The translations under genes were made by a program, and so were the position numbers. A DNA stretch of 34,817 nt from a virus: IMG/VR virus record IMGVR_UViG_3300042307_000152, positions 1 through 34,817 of that record; one strand, written 5' to 3'. The notes beneath the pieces are model-generated. The model saw only the letters and a list, made by a program, of their open reading frames with translations, was not told the DNA's origin and made no database searches. This document shows positions 19,901 to 26,467 of the stretch, piece after piece. Within the stretch, counting starts at the first letter, position 1. Every line of letters starts with the position of its first letter.

Positions 19901-22900
19901 AGATTTCTATAAGGATTTGGATGTCAATGATGCCCAGCGCAAAATCATGGAGCGTGAAGCACGTGCTAGAATGGGTGTTGAACCACGTAAAGCTGCATCA
20001 ATTGGCCGTGTTATCGGTGTACTCAAGGACATTACCAACGTAACTAGAGAAGAGAAGCTAAAGATTATCTCAAGGATACGTGAGCTAGGAAGAGACGTGA
20101 CTAAGGACTTGGCTAGTGAGATTAGAGAGTTGGCAGCATCTGGAAAGATTACTGCCACTCAAGCTGCTAGTATTGTTGCTAGAACACTAAAAATAAATCC
20201 ATTGAATGAAGCCTCTGTATCCAACTTTGTTGATTACATGGCGAAGGTATTCTCTAAGGCTGATTACGTTGGAAAGATGGGTACTGCTTTAAGTCAAATT
20301 AAGCAGGCCAAGAAAAACATTAAGACTAAGATTGGTATTTCTCAAGACCTATTTGAGCCATTAAATCAATTGCTATCAATCAACCCAACACTTATTCCTT
20401 TGAATCAATTGGAGAAGTACTTGGGCATATTAGAAGACTTCAGCGCAAGAAAGGTTGTCCTTAGTATCCCCGACAGAGTCAAGGCATTGAAACAAGTCAA
20501 TGAAATACTTGAAGAGGTAAGCAATGAGTTTTCTTTGGTTGACGAACTTGCGGATAGGTTTAACAACTACGAGGGCAAAGTATTTAACGAAGATGGCAAC
20601 CTTAGCTATGCTTCAACTATCAAGGACATGATAGACGGTGGTATAATTACTACTGATGAAGCAGACTTGATGAAGAAGTACAAGTCTGAGATACTTCCTC
20701 AGGTAGAGCCTACGCCTGCTACTGATGCGGAAATTGAAGCAGATAAAAAGAAAGAAATAAAAACATTAAAGGAGCTAAAGATTGATAACAAGGAGTTCCC
20801 GTTGCCTAGCCGTAATGAGAAAGAGGATGCATTAAATCTAGCAAAGCTTATCAAAGAACTGAGCGTTGAGGACCTAATGAACCTTCCTTTGACTGACCTT
20901 AAAAATATAATAAAGGTTATAGGTAACATCAACAATGGATACCTTCCTCATTATGCCAAGGTATCTATAGAGAAACTTGAGGCTATCAAGCAAGGCAAGG
21001 TTCTTTCTGGTGCCATAGAAAAAGCTAAGCCTTTGTCTTTCTCAAAACTATACTCAAGATTAAAAGATAAGTTTACAAAAAAGGGAGCTATAGATGAGTT
21101 GATAAGAGCGAACCCATTGTACTACATAGACAACGTATTCGGTGACTTTAAAACAAGAGACATCTTTAACTCACTTCTTGAGAACTCTGCTCAGGCTTTG
21201 TCTAATTTTAACTCTGAGCTAAAAAGAGTGTCTCAAAAAATAGATACAGCTCAAAACAAAGTATTGGCATCGTTCAGACAGAACCCTGACAAGTATCTGA
21301 TGTCTAAGTTTAGAATGACAGCCTATATGCTTCAGCGTGAGTACGAGTCAAACGTAGGCAAGAAGGGTGTTAAGCCTGTCGCTGATTATCTTAATGCTAC
21401 TATTAAACATATTAGAAAAGGCAAGTCAGTCTTTAAAGAAGCTGATGCTGAGAAGCTGGAGAAGATACTTAAAGAGGTTGAAAGCTACACCATAGATGAG
21501 TTTTATAATACATTCAACAGTGCAGAGAAGAATGCCATTAAAGTGATGACTGAAATCAATGCATCTCTAGGAGAGAAGGCGGCCTACACTGCGTCTGTGA
21601 TACGTGGTAATAAGGTTGAGTTAATGGACAATTATTTTCACCACAATGTTTTGCATGAGCAGAACCCTATGGATGCTACGGCTGCACCTGAGTTCTCCAA
21701 TAGCTATAGCAACTCAATGCGTCCAACTACAAAGGCTAAGTCTTTGATTGAGCGAACAGGTGCTTTGACTCCACTAAACTTTGACTTGTTTACCTCTACT
21801 CAAAAGGGAGCCAAGTTTGTGTTGTTGGATTACAATATGACCTCTCCTATTCGTACCGCTAGAAGAACCTTGATTCAGGCAGAGAAGAACCTAGAGAATA
21901 AGGGCTTAATGGATAAGGAGAAGACTCAAATATTTAATGCCATAAACAATGCATACGAGGAAGCTCTTGAGAATATATTGACAAACAATATTGTTCAGGA
22001 TGACCTTTCAAATGAAGTGTTTGACTTTATTCAGAAACAAGGATACAGAGCTGCCTTAGCTGGCACTACTAGGTTCCAAGCTGAATTAGCTTCTAACATT
22101 GTAAACGCATTGTTGGTAAATCCTAAGGCTTTGGGGACAGGTATTATGAACGCAAAGCTTATTGCTTCTGCAAATGGGTATGAGTTCATGAAGAACGCAA
22201 AGTCAAAACAAACCTCTAGGCTTTATGCTTCTGATGCTCTATCTGGTAAATTGGTTGACCCTCAAATACTAAAGCAAACATCAGGCATAAAGGGCAGTGT
22301 ATCAAAAGGTGCCTTACTAAATAGAACAACTCAGATTTATAATCTTACTCTAAAAAAATTAGTTCAGAACCCTGTTGAATACATCGCAGATACCATGCTA
22401 ACCACTCCAGATAAAGTGGTTTCAATGCCACTTTGGTTTGGTAGCTTCATGAATGAGTTCAAAAGAATAACAGGGGAAGAAGTTAATCAGGAGATGATGA
22501 TTAACAATGACCTTGATTATATGCAGAAGAATGCAGATGCAATTGAGCAAGCTACAAGAAAGGCTGACCAAGACTCTGTGTACTCAGGCGCATCTAATAA
22601 CGAATTCATGGGTATCCTTAAAGGTAAGCTAAAGCCAGACCAAAGTTTCACACAAAAAGCTTGGAACAACTTCAACTCTTTCATGACCAACTTCATGAAC
22701 TTTGATTATGCTGCAGCAAGAAGTGCGGTCTATAATTTGTTCAACGAAGGGTACATGACTAAGCAAAAGGCTGCTGCTGTACTGGCTGGCATCACAACAA
22801 GGTCTGTAATCTATCAGGTTATGGTGGCTAATATGGGGGCTGGTATTGTTGGAGCTGCACTTGGCCTTGCATTCGATTGGGAAGATGAAGAAGAAGTGGA

Positions 22901-23795
22901 TGAGAAGTCATACTACCAAATGCTTGGAAGAGGATTGGCTAACGTGTTTGCTGGATATACCGTTGGCAGAAACTTTGGCAACGCAGTAAGAGGAATGGTG
23001 AACTTTGGTGTAGAAAAAATCAACGAAGAGTATCTTGACTTCCTTAGAAATGGAGAGTATGATTTCTACAAGGACAACATTGCATACACTTATCTAAATG
23101 TTGGTGACAGAGGGGATATAGATGTTCCAAAAATAGCTATCAATATGGCAGGTGCATATACTCCTGCATTGAACACAGCTGTATTGATAGGCAAAAACTT
23201 TGGGGCACTATCTAGCAGAGTAATGGGAGATGGTCCAACCAAAAAAGAGCCTGATGCTATACGAAGAGAGGATATGACTGTGAATTACAGAATACCTTTA
23301 GAGGTTGCCGGCAACGCAGGACTAATTCCTTTTTACAAAGACGTGAAGAGGGCTGTGAACGATGAGATTTATAAGGACCTACGTAAGGCTGCCAATACTC
23401 CTGACTCAAGCATCACTACTCCGGATGATTATGATAAGCTGAAGGACTTAAAAGAGCTAAAGAACAAGACTAGGAATCAGGAAGAGCGAAGAGCTATAGA
23501 CAAAAAGATTGTTGAGATTGTAGGTAGCGAAGAGGCTAAGGCTGCAATTGATAAGCAGAAGGAGATGTTGGCTGCAAAGAAGAAAAGGCTACTTTATGAT
23601 TCAAGCAAGGGACAGAGATACGATAATGAGAGTGACATGAAGCGATTGAATCCTTCCCTTTGGAGAAAAAGATTTGGCCCTAACTCGGATTGGAATAAAG
23701 AAACCAAGGCAAAGGAAGCTGTTGAAAGAAAATTACAAAAGGAAGCTACGGCTAGAGAAGACAAGGAATTTAAGAAAAAGAATAGGGGTAACTAA
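13947..23795 (+). CDS. Giant multidomain 'polyvalent' internal virion protein (3282 aa)
   Basis: Domains in order: two 22-residue repeats (8-29, 38-59; core VQNGYKKS); an Ala/Gly hydrophobic membrane-type region (~293-355, and ~395-418); an acidic Pro/Glu linker; a GNAT-like domain (~680-795) with an acetyl-CoA loop QEGTGIG at 733-739 and NPVMQKMLEARGF; a SPAV repeat linker (~808); a domain with GHIRNWF (~1254), ELQSDYFQ (1271-1278) and HELRLFRESLKHAADKG (~1442), known from giant phage proteins; a zinc-peptidase-like site HEMSGH (1753-1758) with EEKWARGFEKYL about 44 residues later; long helical stretches; and hydrophobic C-terminal helices (~2940-2978). It is probably packaged in the capsid and ejected with DNA, like T7 gp16. 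It is intact, with no frameshift, and overlaps the convergent gene by four bases. Confidence 0.75.
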   Translation: MNEQAIIDSYNLAVQNGYKKSVDEFKTLLSTNSNALNDIYNLSVQNGYKKSIEDYKVLMGVSPIKASGQEPEMPAELKKKDDTTALPSALGSLASSVSAEADPEALRFAELVSKQGQVVGKRRDEPGYIDPRKKLGMYPTQEETNKAMTQFVADIDASKGMAPEYEEKDFFEGGIGTALRTFDTYSPIPLGEAIDDTARTLASGYAQGQLASAANELILSGPIPNDETIEKLLEYSKMAQELGPSDAFINYQKKSEEVGGGFWGFFRGVSDNPAVLPELIVNSFTAMATNKEAVLAGAGAILTNAIATAASAGIPTAGAGAAPGFVAGAASALPVAMGLASGILTTGATFAELLQQELGTDENGNPIQPTKENTKAILEDPEKFNKIRNKSILKGATVGAIDFFTGKLSSAVGAKILSKSAATSATGEATKSAYTKSLASGGVIESGGGGLGEAAGTAMAGEKQNLENILFEMVTEMPMTAVSTAQARLAAPVYKVNNKKVTGEQLDEIIDTMEPDDLARANIKIENDYEGRNKRMQDKIVTGAIAREVRFAQPDLNEPTVNAIVELQKQLDALDGNKTQVAKDKAAQIRADIKNLQENPIIETKPKEDAVQEQAAGEVPVQSGATVSEEVAQGEPQAEPQVTAEAGVQEEVITKKQLPEGVVIESAITEEGEIDYDAEQEVRTIAKKRDLGITSDREIAYVARDDDGNVIGGAFTSYDGDKYTFDVVVDEAQEGTGIGSNLLDAVIEIPFDIKDENPKAIIEVDVVNPVMQKMLEARGFKVKQKLGEGRVLMRPVAPSKTKKTKATISPAVSPAVSPAPVKEEVITDDQIVEYNPTEEVSDRNNEVLGKVLKLKKFEPQAEPLRTDLGDSVVFEYNNFDEDETRTRLTFKKKKDGTITGVGVQIDKNTGDIRGTDLFRKYVASKRAEQLQTTKQDTNEAIPTERIQPELRTVQPETKATTKPAKPKGPTPVSTKREQVKSSIQRVAKAGLLRSAETGKQTITEQEIDAQMALTDAMARVWQETSGKDNFYETFFEDVKEGDIDAIRQKGGALFQSTELPQLPVTRVTLAVFELPEFQKMKGNMVAPQAVSDLMKSRGKQIEKDIVNTVLSYDKYQGQKRISFDEFKDDVETQLMKLERIDTTTYASYGMDNLGDEQNYGTAQTIIFNSPIDHGQFGHFRNDFNNRAIQITTWNIRQVPNTEQYVAIDANMPAGVEQNEMAQYVGTAGPLADVQRWVNERNDMSERDINVGLFGHIRNWFNRNTGVYTLAELQSDYFQKNKANDLYASKIPQEEIDEYMNKNFRSKLDKETRELFKKEFNIETKFVLDENGNKKAVGSFDSEGELLVLERIDGYTTPPIGYDVIENAENKIVIEAARLLARQAIPYSDVATRYSELRDEYEVKRKELKKEEYKYIAKRVEEVKKSEAGNLMLSQFVASQKVHELRLFRESLKHAADKGATELWFPTPYTIAVIEGYVSDKGTPPYEIIRGDDNYLEPGDLIDYGGTRMIVVESGGDYITVAARDSVSIYDIDDLRRDEVDNRMSELEYSLERQVSDINAITRQEAEEYETDEWMSENINDELNSYFENNPEEETVSWNKIIKFDVRDRVEKEYDYMTPQDLASWAEEIYEDGDTIYTIDERRATENLGQPSEYESNVNEDDFEDQLSETQSTIVNKYGELGEMIRKMRPDAEIVRDNNGKAWIKTEITAADASNPIIAFQEEGGKIKGAIDFSNDNKASVYVFDGADISTLTHEMSGHLGRRVLEKLAETNADFAKDYETAKKWAGVENNQWTRGAEEKWARGFEKYLRSGKAPSNALKNVFEKLKDWLTNIYKTIKGSSIDIKLTPSITSVFDNLLATKQEQGKEVDVLEDAFDFLDKIDKGISKTLKTRANDALLGIPLTAIQGMVKGLKALVQGGMKLRDAIKNIAAENNISQEKLRDILDIASIQEDFNTLMDKADKLIATQKSKEIPEKKIVSNLDKMVRDFYKDLDVNDAQRKIMEREARARMGVEPRKAASIGRVIGVLKDITNVTREEKLKIISRIRELGRDVTKDLASEIRELAASGKITATQAASIVARTLKINPLNEASVSNFVDYMAKVFSKADYVGKMGTALSQIKQAKKNIKTKIGISQDLFEPLNQLLSINPTLIPLNQLEKYLGILEDFSARKVVLSIPDRVKALKQVNEILEEVSNEFSLVDELADRFNNYEGKVFNEDGNLSYASTIKDMIDGGIITTDEADLMKKYKSEILPQVEPTPATDAEIEADKKKEIKTLKELKIDNKEFPLPSRNEKEDALNLAKLIKELSVEDLMNLPLTDLKNIIKVIGNINNGYLPHYAKVSIEKLEAIKQGKVLSGAIEKAKPLSFSKLYSRLKDKFTKKGAIDELIRANPLYYIDNVFGDFKTRDIFNSLLENSAQALSNFNSELKRVSQKIDTAQNKVLASFRQNPDKYLMSKFRMTAYMLQREYESNVGKKGVKPVADYLNATIKHIRKGKSVFKEADAEKLEKILKEVESYTIDEFYNTFNSAEKNAIKVMTEINASLGEKAAYTASVIRGNKVELMDNYFHHNVLHEQNPMDATAAPEFSNSYSNSMRPTTKAKSLIERTGALTPLNFDLFTSTQKGAKFVLLDYNMTSPIRTARRTLIQAEKNLENKGLMDKEKTQIFNAINNAYEEALENILTNNIVQDDLSNEVFDFIQKQGYRAALAGTTRFQAELASNIVNALLVNPKALGTGIMNAKLIASANGYEFMKNAKSKQTSRLYASDALSGKLVDPQILKQTSGIKGSVSKGALLNRTTQIYNLTLKKLVQNPVEYIADTMLTTPDKVVSMPLWFGSFMNEFKRITGEEVNQEMMINNDLDYMQKNADAIEQATRKADQDSVYSGASNNEFMGILKGKLKPDQSFTQKAWNNFNSFMTNFMNFDYAAARSAVYNLFNEGYMTKQKAAAVLAGITTRSVIYQVMVANMGAGIVGAALGLAFDWEDEEEVDEKSYYQMLGRGLANVFAGYTVGRNFGNAVRGMVNFGVEKINEEYLDFLRNGEYDFYKDNIAYTYLNVGDRGDIDVPKIAINMAGAYTPALNTAVLIGKNFGALSSRVMGDGPTKKEPDAIRREDMTVNYRIPLEVAGNAGLIPFYKDVKRAVNDEIYKDLRKAANTPDSSITTPDDYDKLKDLKELKNKTRNQEERRAIDKKIVEIVGSEEAKAAIDKQKEMLAAKKKRLLYDSSKGQRYDNESDMKRLNPSLWRKRFGPNSDWNKETKAKEAVERKLQKEATAREDKEFKKKNRGN

Positions 23796-24187
23796 ACGTA
23801 CCTCACGTACTTCATAGTCTTGTGCTTATCGTAGTAGACCATCATCTCATCACGGGGAGGGAGACCTCCCCACTTTATTACTCCCTCTATCTTGGTGGCC
23901 TCAGCATAGATGATGCCATCATCACAGGCCCACACAATCACAGGATTGAGTCGCTTCTCTATGAGCTTGTTTAGCTTGCTCAAAGTAATCGGCAGAGGGT
24001 AAGATGTCTTCATGCTCCTCATCCTTCCAACCACCTCAACGTATGCAATCAGTTGTCCTCTATCATCGGACACCTTGTAGTCTATGTCGAACTGGTCAAG
24101 CTTCTTGTAGGAGCCTTTAAAAATACTTACGAACAAATCAATTGCTTTCTTTTCCCTTAAAATATCTGTGTCCGTTTCAAAAATCAT
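23792..24187 (-). CDS. Restriction-endonuclease-like fold protein, possibly degenerate (131 aa)
   Basis: The pattern helix - DQFDIDYKVSDDRGQLIAYV - EVVGR - then PLPITLSKLNKLIEKRLNPV - IVWACDDGIIYAEATKI resembles the PD-(D/E)XK core: Asp, then a strand with Glu, a helix, then a strand. The usual Lys after E-x is absent (EVVGR), so it may be inactive, or its active site may be shifted. It is the last gene of the early strand. Its start overlaps the preceding gene by 11 bases, and its TAG overlaps the TAA of the giant + strand gene. It could instead be an unrelated small protein; the fold is a guess from pattern. Confidence 0.6.
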   Translation of the reverse strand: MIFETDTDILREKKAIDLFVSIFKGSYKKLDQFDIDYKVSDDRGQLIAYVEVVGRMRSMKTSYPLPITLSKLNKLIEKRLNPVIVWACDDGIIYAEATKIEGVIKWGGLPPRDEMMVYYDKHKTMKYVRYV

Positions 24188-24371
24188 CTTCCTCTATTGA
24201 TTTCAACATTAATCTTAAATCGTAGATAAGTTCCTTCAGCTCTATCTCAGCCTTCTTGAAGTCCCTATCCACTACGTTCTCATAAATACTAGCCATTAGG
24301 ACGTGGTTTAAACCCACCCTTGCAGCAATTCTATTTGCCCTAGCATTTTCTCTCTCTCGTTTTTTTTCCAT
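24177..24371 (-). CDS. Small helical charged protein (64 aa)
   Basis: The ATG at 24371 gives MEKKRERENARANRIAARVG; a TTG six codons upstream is possible but less likely. The whole protein looks helical, with a basic N-terminus and an acidic tail (SIEEDDF), like a coiled-coil adaptor or a small DNA-binding protein. It overlaps the gene before it by 32 bases and the gene after it by 11 bases, so the three are translated from one message. Function unknown. Confidence 0.6.
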   Translation of the reverse strand: MEKKRERENARANRIAARVGLNHVLMASIYENVVDRDFKKAEIELKELIYDLRLMLKSIEEDDF

Positions 24372-24873
24372 GGTCTGACATAGTTTCAAACACTTGGACT
24401 AGTTTCTCGAATACTAAATGCTCTTCACCCAATGGAGTATTGATGTCAACAAGCTCGATAATCTTTCTTATCCTATCGTAATTGTCTTCAACTTTCTCTA
24501 ACCCACTTCTGTCCCAGACAGAGTAGTCCATCTTTGTACTTCTACTGGAGACATACTCATGTTGGTCCTGTACAACTCCCTTAATTGTTACAAAGAATAA
24601 ATCTTTACACTCTAGATATTTCTCCTTCACCTCAGGGTTGTACTTCAAAAGGTCTTCTACGTCTCCCATGTAGTACATATAAACCCCGTAGTCTCTCTTT
24701 AGAAATTCACAGATGTCCCAACTTGAGAATCCGATGTCACTTAGTATTTTACAAAACACCTTCCTTGCGTTTACGTTGTTTTGTTTTTTTGAATACTCTA
24801 AAATATTTGCTTCAAACTCTCTGTTCAATATCTGGGACAGAGCTTCCATCTTGGTATACTTATGCATTATCAT
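24340..24873 (-). CDS. Protein with possible DnaA domain IV-like helix-turn-helix (177 aa)
   Basis: The start is set at ATG 24873 (MIMHKYTKMEALSQIL), overlapping the stop of the VRR-NUC gene; ATG 24867 is equally plausible, and a GTG at 24918 would overlap more. The segment NVNARKVFCKILSDIGFSSW, then DICEFLKRDYGVYMYYMGDV, EDLLKYNPEVKEKYLEC resembles the helix pattern of DnaA domain IV (ARK - hydrophobic - G-x4-I-x2-F - x-V-x-YY). The C-terminus looks helical and ends in a basic tail. It may bind phage DNA in replication control. Confidence in the gene is good, but in the fold only moderate. Confidence 0.6.
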   Translation of the reverse strand: MIMHKYTKMEALSQILNREFEANILEYSKKQNNVNARKVFCKILSDIGFSSWDICEFLKRDYGVYMYYMGDVEDLLKYNPEVKEKYLECKDLFFVTIKGVVQDQHEYVSSRSTKMDYSVWDRSGLEKVEDNYDRIRKIIELVDINTPLGEEHLVFEKLVQVFETMSDHGKKTRERKC

Positions 24874-25120
24874 TTGATTCGATTCCTTTATAGATTTCAA
24901 CTTTAATTCCGTGAGCACGTAGCTCTTTTAATCTGTACTCCTGTAGCTTTGATACTCTACCCTTGGGTTTCTTCACTTCGTAGAACTCTACGTCTGAATC
25001 TCTTGGTATAGCTATCAGGTCTGGGATACCGTTCTTGTTGGTGTTAATCAACTTGATGACGTAGTATCCCTTGGCCTCCAGCTCTTTGATTAGTTTTGAT
25101 TGTATTTGTTGTTCTGTCAT
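24860..25120 (-). CDS. VRR-NUC domain nuclease (86 aa)
   Basis: The whole protein is one VRR-NUC module of the PD-(D/E)XK superfamily: an N-terminal helix with Glu (TEQQIQSKLIKELEAKGYYV), then NKNGIPDLIAI (catalytic Asp), FYEVKKPKGRVSKLQ (E-x-K, then the conserved S-x-x-Q), and LRAHGIKVEIY. Stand-alone phage VRR-NUC proteins cleave branched or flapped DNA; Holliday-junction cutting has been shown for related single-domain forms. It starts inside the stop of the preceding nuclease-like gene (ATGA overlap), which suggests coupled translation. It probably processes replication or recombination intermediates before packaging. Confidence 0.85.
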   Translation of the reverse strand: MTEQQIQSKLIKELEAKGYYVIKLINTNKNGIPDLIAIPRDSDVEFYEVKKPKGRVSKLQEYRLKELRAHGIKVEIYKGIESNDNA

Positions 25121-25479
25121 ACCATTAATAACTCGCTTATTGGAACCAAGAAACCAACTGAGGTATCATCGTCACCGCCATTTCTTATGTACATATTGTG
25201 CTTGTAGTAGTACCTCAGTCTTTCCTTTAGATTCTCTACGTTCAATATGATGGCGTTGTTGAACTCAGCTATTATGTATAAGTAATACTCGGCATCTGTC
25301 GCTGCTATCCCTGATGGCTTGCCCCTAGAAGAGTATTCGATGAAGATATTGCCAGTGACGTGAGCCATGGAGTCGAACTTAACCTCAAGCTTAAATGCTC
25401 CAGAGAAAAATTCTTTAGCCCAGTCTTCTCCAATCTGTCCAATAACTACATCGTGTTTGAAACTTCTTGAGTACTTCAT
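25117..25479 (-). CDS. Putative PD-(D/E)XK-like nuclease (120 aa)
   Basis: The pattern VIGQIGEDWAKEFF (helix with Glu) - KLEVKFDSMAHVTGNIFIEY (Asp, then Glu in a strand) - SRGKPSGIAATDAEYYLYII (basic loop, then helix/strand) matches small phage PD-(D/E)XK nucleases, with Glu/Asp/Glu-x-Ser in place of E-x-K. The Lys of GKPSGI may fill the missing role. It lies next to the VRR-NUC gene, overlapping it by four bases, and is itself coupled by ATGA to the 52-aa gene upstream. A function in DNA processing is likely, but the active-site reading is from pattern alone. Confidence 0.65.
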   Translation of the reverse strand: MKYSRSFKHDVVIGQIGEDWAKEFFSGAFKLEVKFDSMAHVTGNIFIEYSSRGKPSGIAATDAEYYLYIIAEFNNAIILNVENLKERLRYYYKHNMYIRNGGDDDTSVGFLVPISELLMV

Positions 25480-25634
25480 TCAAGGATTAGGTTTACGGTG
25501 CCGTCAATCTCGTACATCTCACCTATCTCGAAGTATCCGAACTGATGACCGAACCTCCGCATCACTTTTTCTACCTGACTATTGAGCCGTTCCATATCGT
25601 GGAACTTATGCCCGTGTACCTTATATGATGTCAT
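25476..25634 (-). CDS. Small protein, function unknown (52 aa)
   Basis: Reads from ATG 25634 to TGA 25476: MTSYKVHGHKFHDMERLN..., ending in DGTVNLILE. It has no recognised family. It overlaps the gene before it by 14 bases and the gene after it by ATGA, which supports it as real despite its size. The basic, His- and aromatic-rich middle and the acidic end suggest a small soluble protein. Confidence 0.6.
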   Translation of the reverse strand: MTSYKVHGHKFHDMERLNSQVEKVMRRFGHQFGYFEIGEMYEIDGTVNLILE

Positions 25635-25839
25635 AGTTTTTTTTATGTGGCCTGAAATTTTTCTTTGCTATCTGTAAAGCCTCTGACTCTGTATCTGCGA
25701 AGCCTGTGTCATAAGTCCAATCATCATTGAACCAATAAATCCATTCACCAATGTGTGATTGAAAAACACCTATTGAATCTACAGGAATGTCCCTGCTGTA
25801 GAATAGTCTCTTTGCTTGGTCTCTTAGATAAATCTCCAT
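25621..25839 (-). CDS. Small protein, function unknown (72 aa)
   Basis: The start at ATG 25839 lies one base after the preceding stop and gives MEIYLRDQAKRLFYSRDIPV; an ATG twelve codons upstream would overlap the previous gene by 35 bases. The middle is aromatic (GEWIYWFNDDWTYDTGF), then ADTESEALQIAKKNF, a pattern common in small domains of unknown function that end in a helix. No catalytic motif is seen. Confidence 0.6.
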   Translation of the reverse strand: MEIYLRDQAKRLFYSRDIPVDSIGVFQSHIGEWIYWFNDDWTYDTGFADTESEALQIAKKNFRPHKKNYDII

Positions 25840-25840
25840 G

Positions 25841-26050
25841 TCAGTCTTCGAATGTTTCTTTGTCCTCCTCTGCATAAATTTCTGCAGATTCTTTTACCCA
25901 ATTTCTAAAGCTATCTTTACCGAATCCCATAGCGATTGTAAGCGATTCAATTGTCTCCATCACTTCATGGAAATCTATGTCGCTATGGTCTATTTCAATG
26001 GTGATAGTTTTATCGTAATGCTTAACAGTAAATACTGTTGGCTTGCTCAT
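25841..26050 (-). CDS. Small protein, function unknown (69 aa)
   Basis: The start at ATG 26050 gives MSKPTVFTVKHYDKTITIEI, five bases after the preceding stop; an ATG at 26071 would overlap by 16 bases. An N-terminal beta hairpin is followed by an acidic amphipathic helix (HSDIDFHEVMETIESLTIAM) and the tail GFGKDSFRNWVKE. This pattern is familiar in Bacteroidetes phages, but its function is not known to me. Confidence 0.65.
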   Translation of the reverse strand: MSKPTVFTVKHYDKTITIEIDHSDIDFHEVMETIESLTIAMGFGKDSFRNWVKESAEIYAEEDKETFED

Positions 26051-26055
26051 GTGTG

Positions 26056-26262
26056 CTAGTTTTCCGTACATTTTTTTGTTATGTCTTTTAATTGTTTGAA
26101 AATCATTTCTGCATTATCTCCCCAATACATTTCGCATTCATCATCCTTAAATGGTGGCTTCATGAAGTAAGATTGATAATACTCGCTAGGCTTAGCTGTA
26201 TATCGGTAACAACTTTCTTTGTAGGGACAATCTGTCCCCGGGCACATCGTTATATCAGGCAT
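26056..26262 (-). CDS. Cys-rich small protein, probably metal-binding (68 aa)
   Basis: The start at ATG 26262 overlaps the preceding stop by eight bases (ATGCCTGA); ATG 26274 would add four residues. Cysteines are spaced C-x4-C-x4-C with a fourth about 30 residues later (CPGTDCPYKESC ... DECEMYW), a small zinc- or iron-binding knuckle familiar from phage and plasmid genes. The C-terminus is helical and basic. No known partner. Confidence 0.65.
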   Translation of the reverse strand: MPDITMCPGTDCPYKESCYRYTAKPSEYYQSYFMKPPFKDDECEMYWGDNAEMIFKQLKDITKKCTEN

Positions 26263-26467
26263 AGTTTTGTTCATTTATGTAATTATCTGCATCATTAATG
26301 TGATTACATAGACCATCGGAATGACCCGCATTATAATCCATTATTCTTTGCTCCTTCTCCATCCGCATGGCTTCTTCATACCAGTCTAAGAAGTCATGCA
26401 TCTCCTTTGGACTTATCTTTAGATACGTCACCCTAGTTGCGAACCATTGTACTGCCGTCTGTTTCAT
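26255..26467 (-). CDS. Small helical protein of MKQTAVxW type (70 aa)
   Basis: The start is set at ATG 26467 (MKQTAVQWFATRV), since proteins beginning MKQTAVEW and carrying a MEKEQ helix are frequent in Bacteroidetes phages; the longer reading from 26539 would lie inside the helicase gene. The helix EAMRMEKEQRIMDYNAGHSDG is the conserved part. Function unknown. It overlaps the end of the helicase by 35 bases. Confidence 0.65.
   Translation of the reverse strand: MKQTAVQWFATRVTYLKISPKEMHDFLDWYEEAMRMEKEQRIMDYNAGHSDGLCNHINDADNYINEQNYA

Noticed and set aside
13947-23795. The giant protein as a crAss-type virion RNA polymerase
   Set aside because: No D-x-D-G-D-type catalytic motif or double-psi barrel pattern was seen; the recognised domains are GNAT, ELQSD-type and zincin-like.
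24874-24918. GTG start for the 177-aa gene
   Set aside because: It adds 15 residues inside the VRR-NUC gene; ATG codons at 24873 and 24867 give the short overlaps common in this operon.
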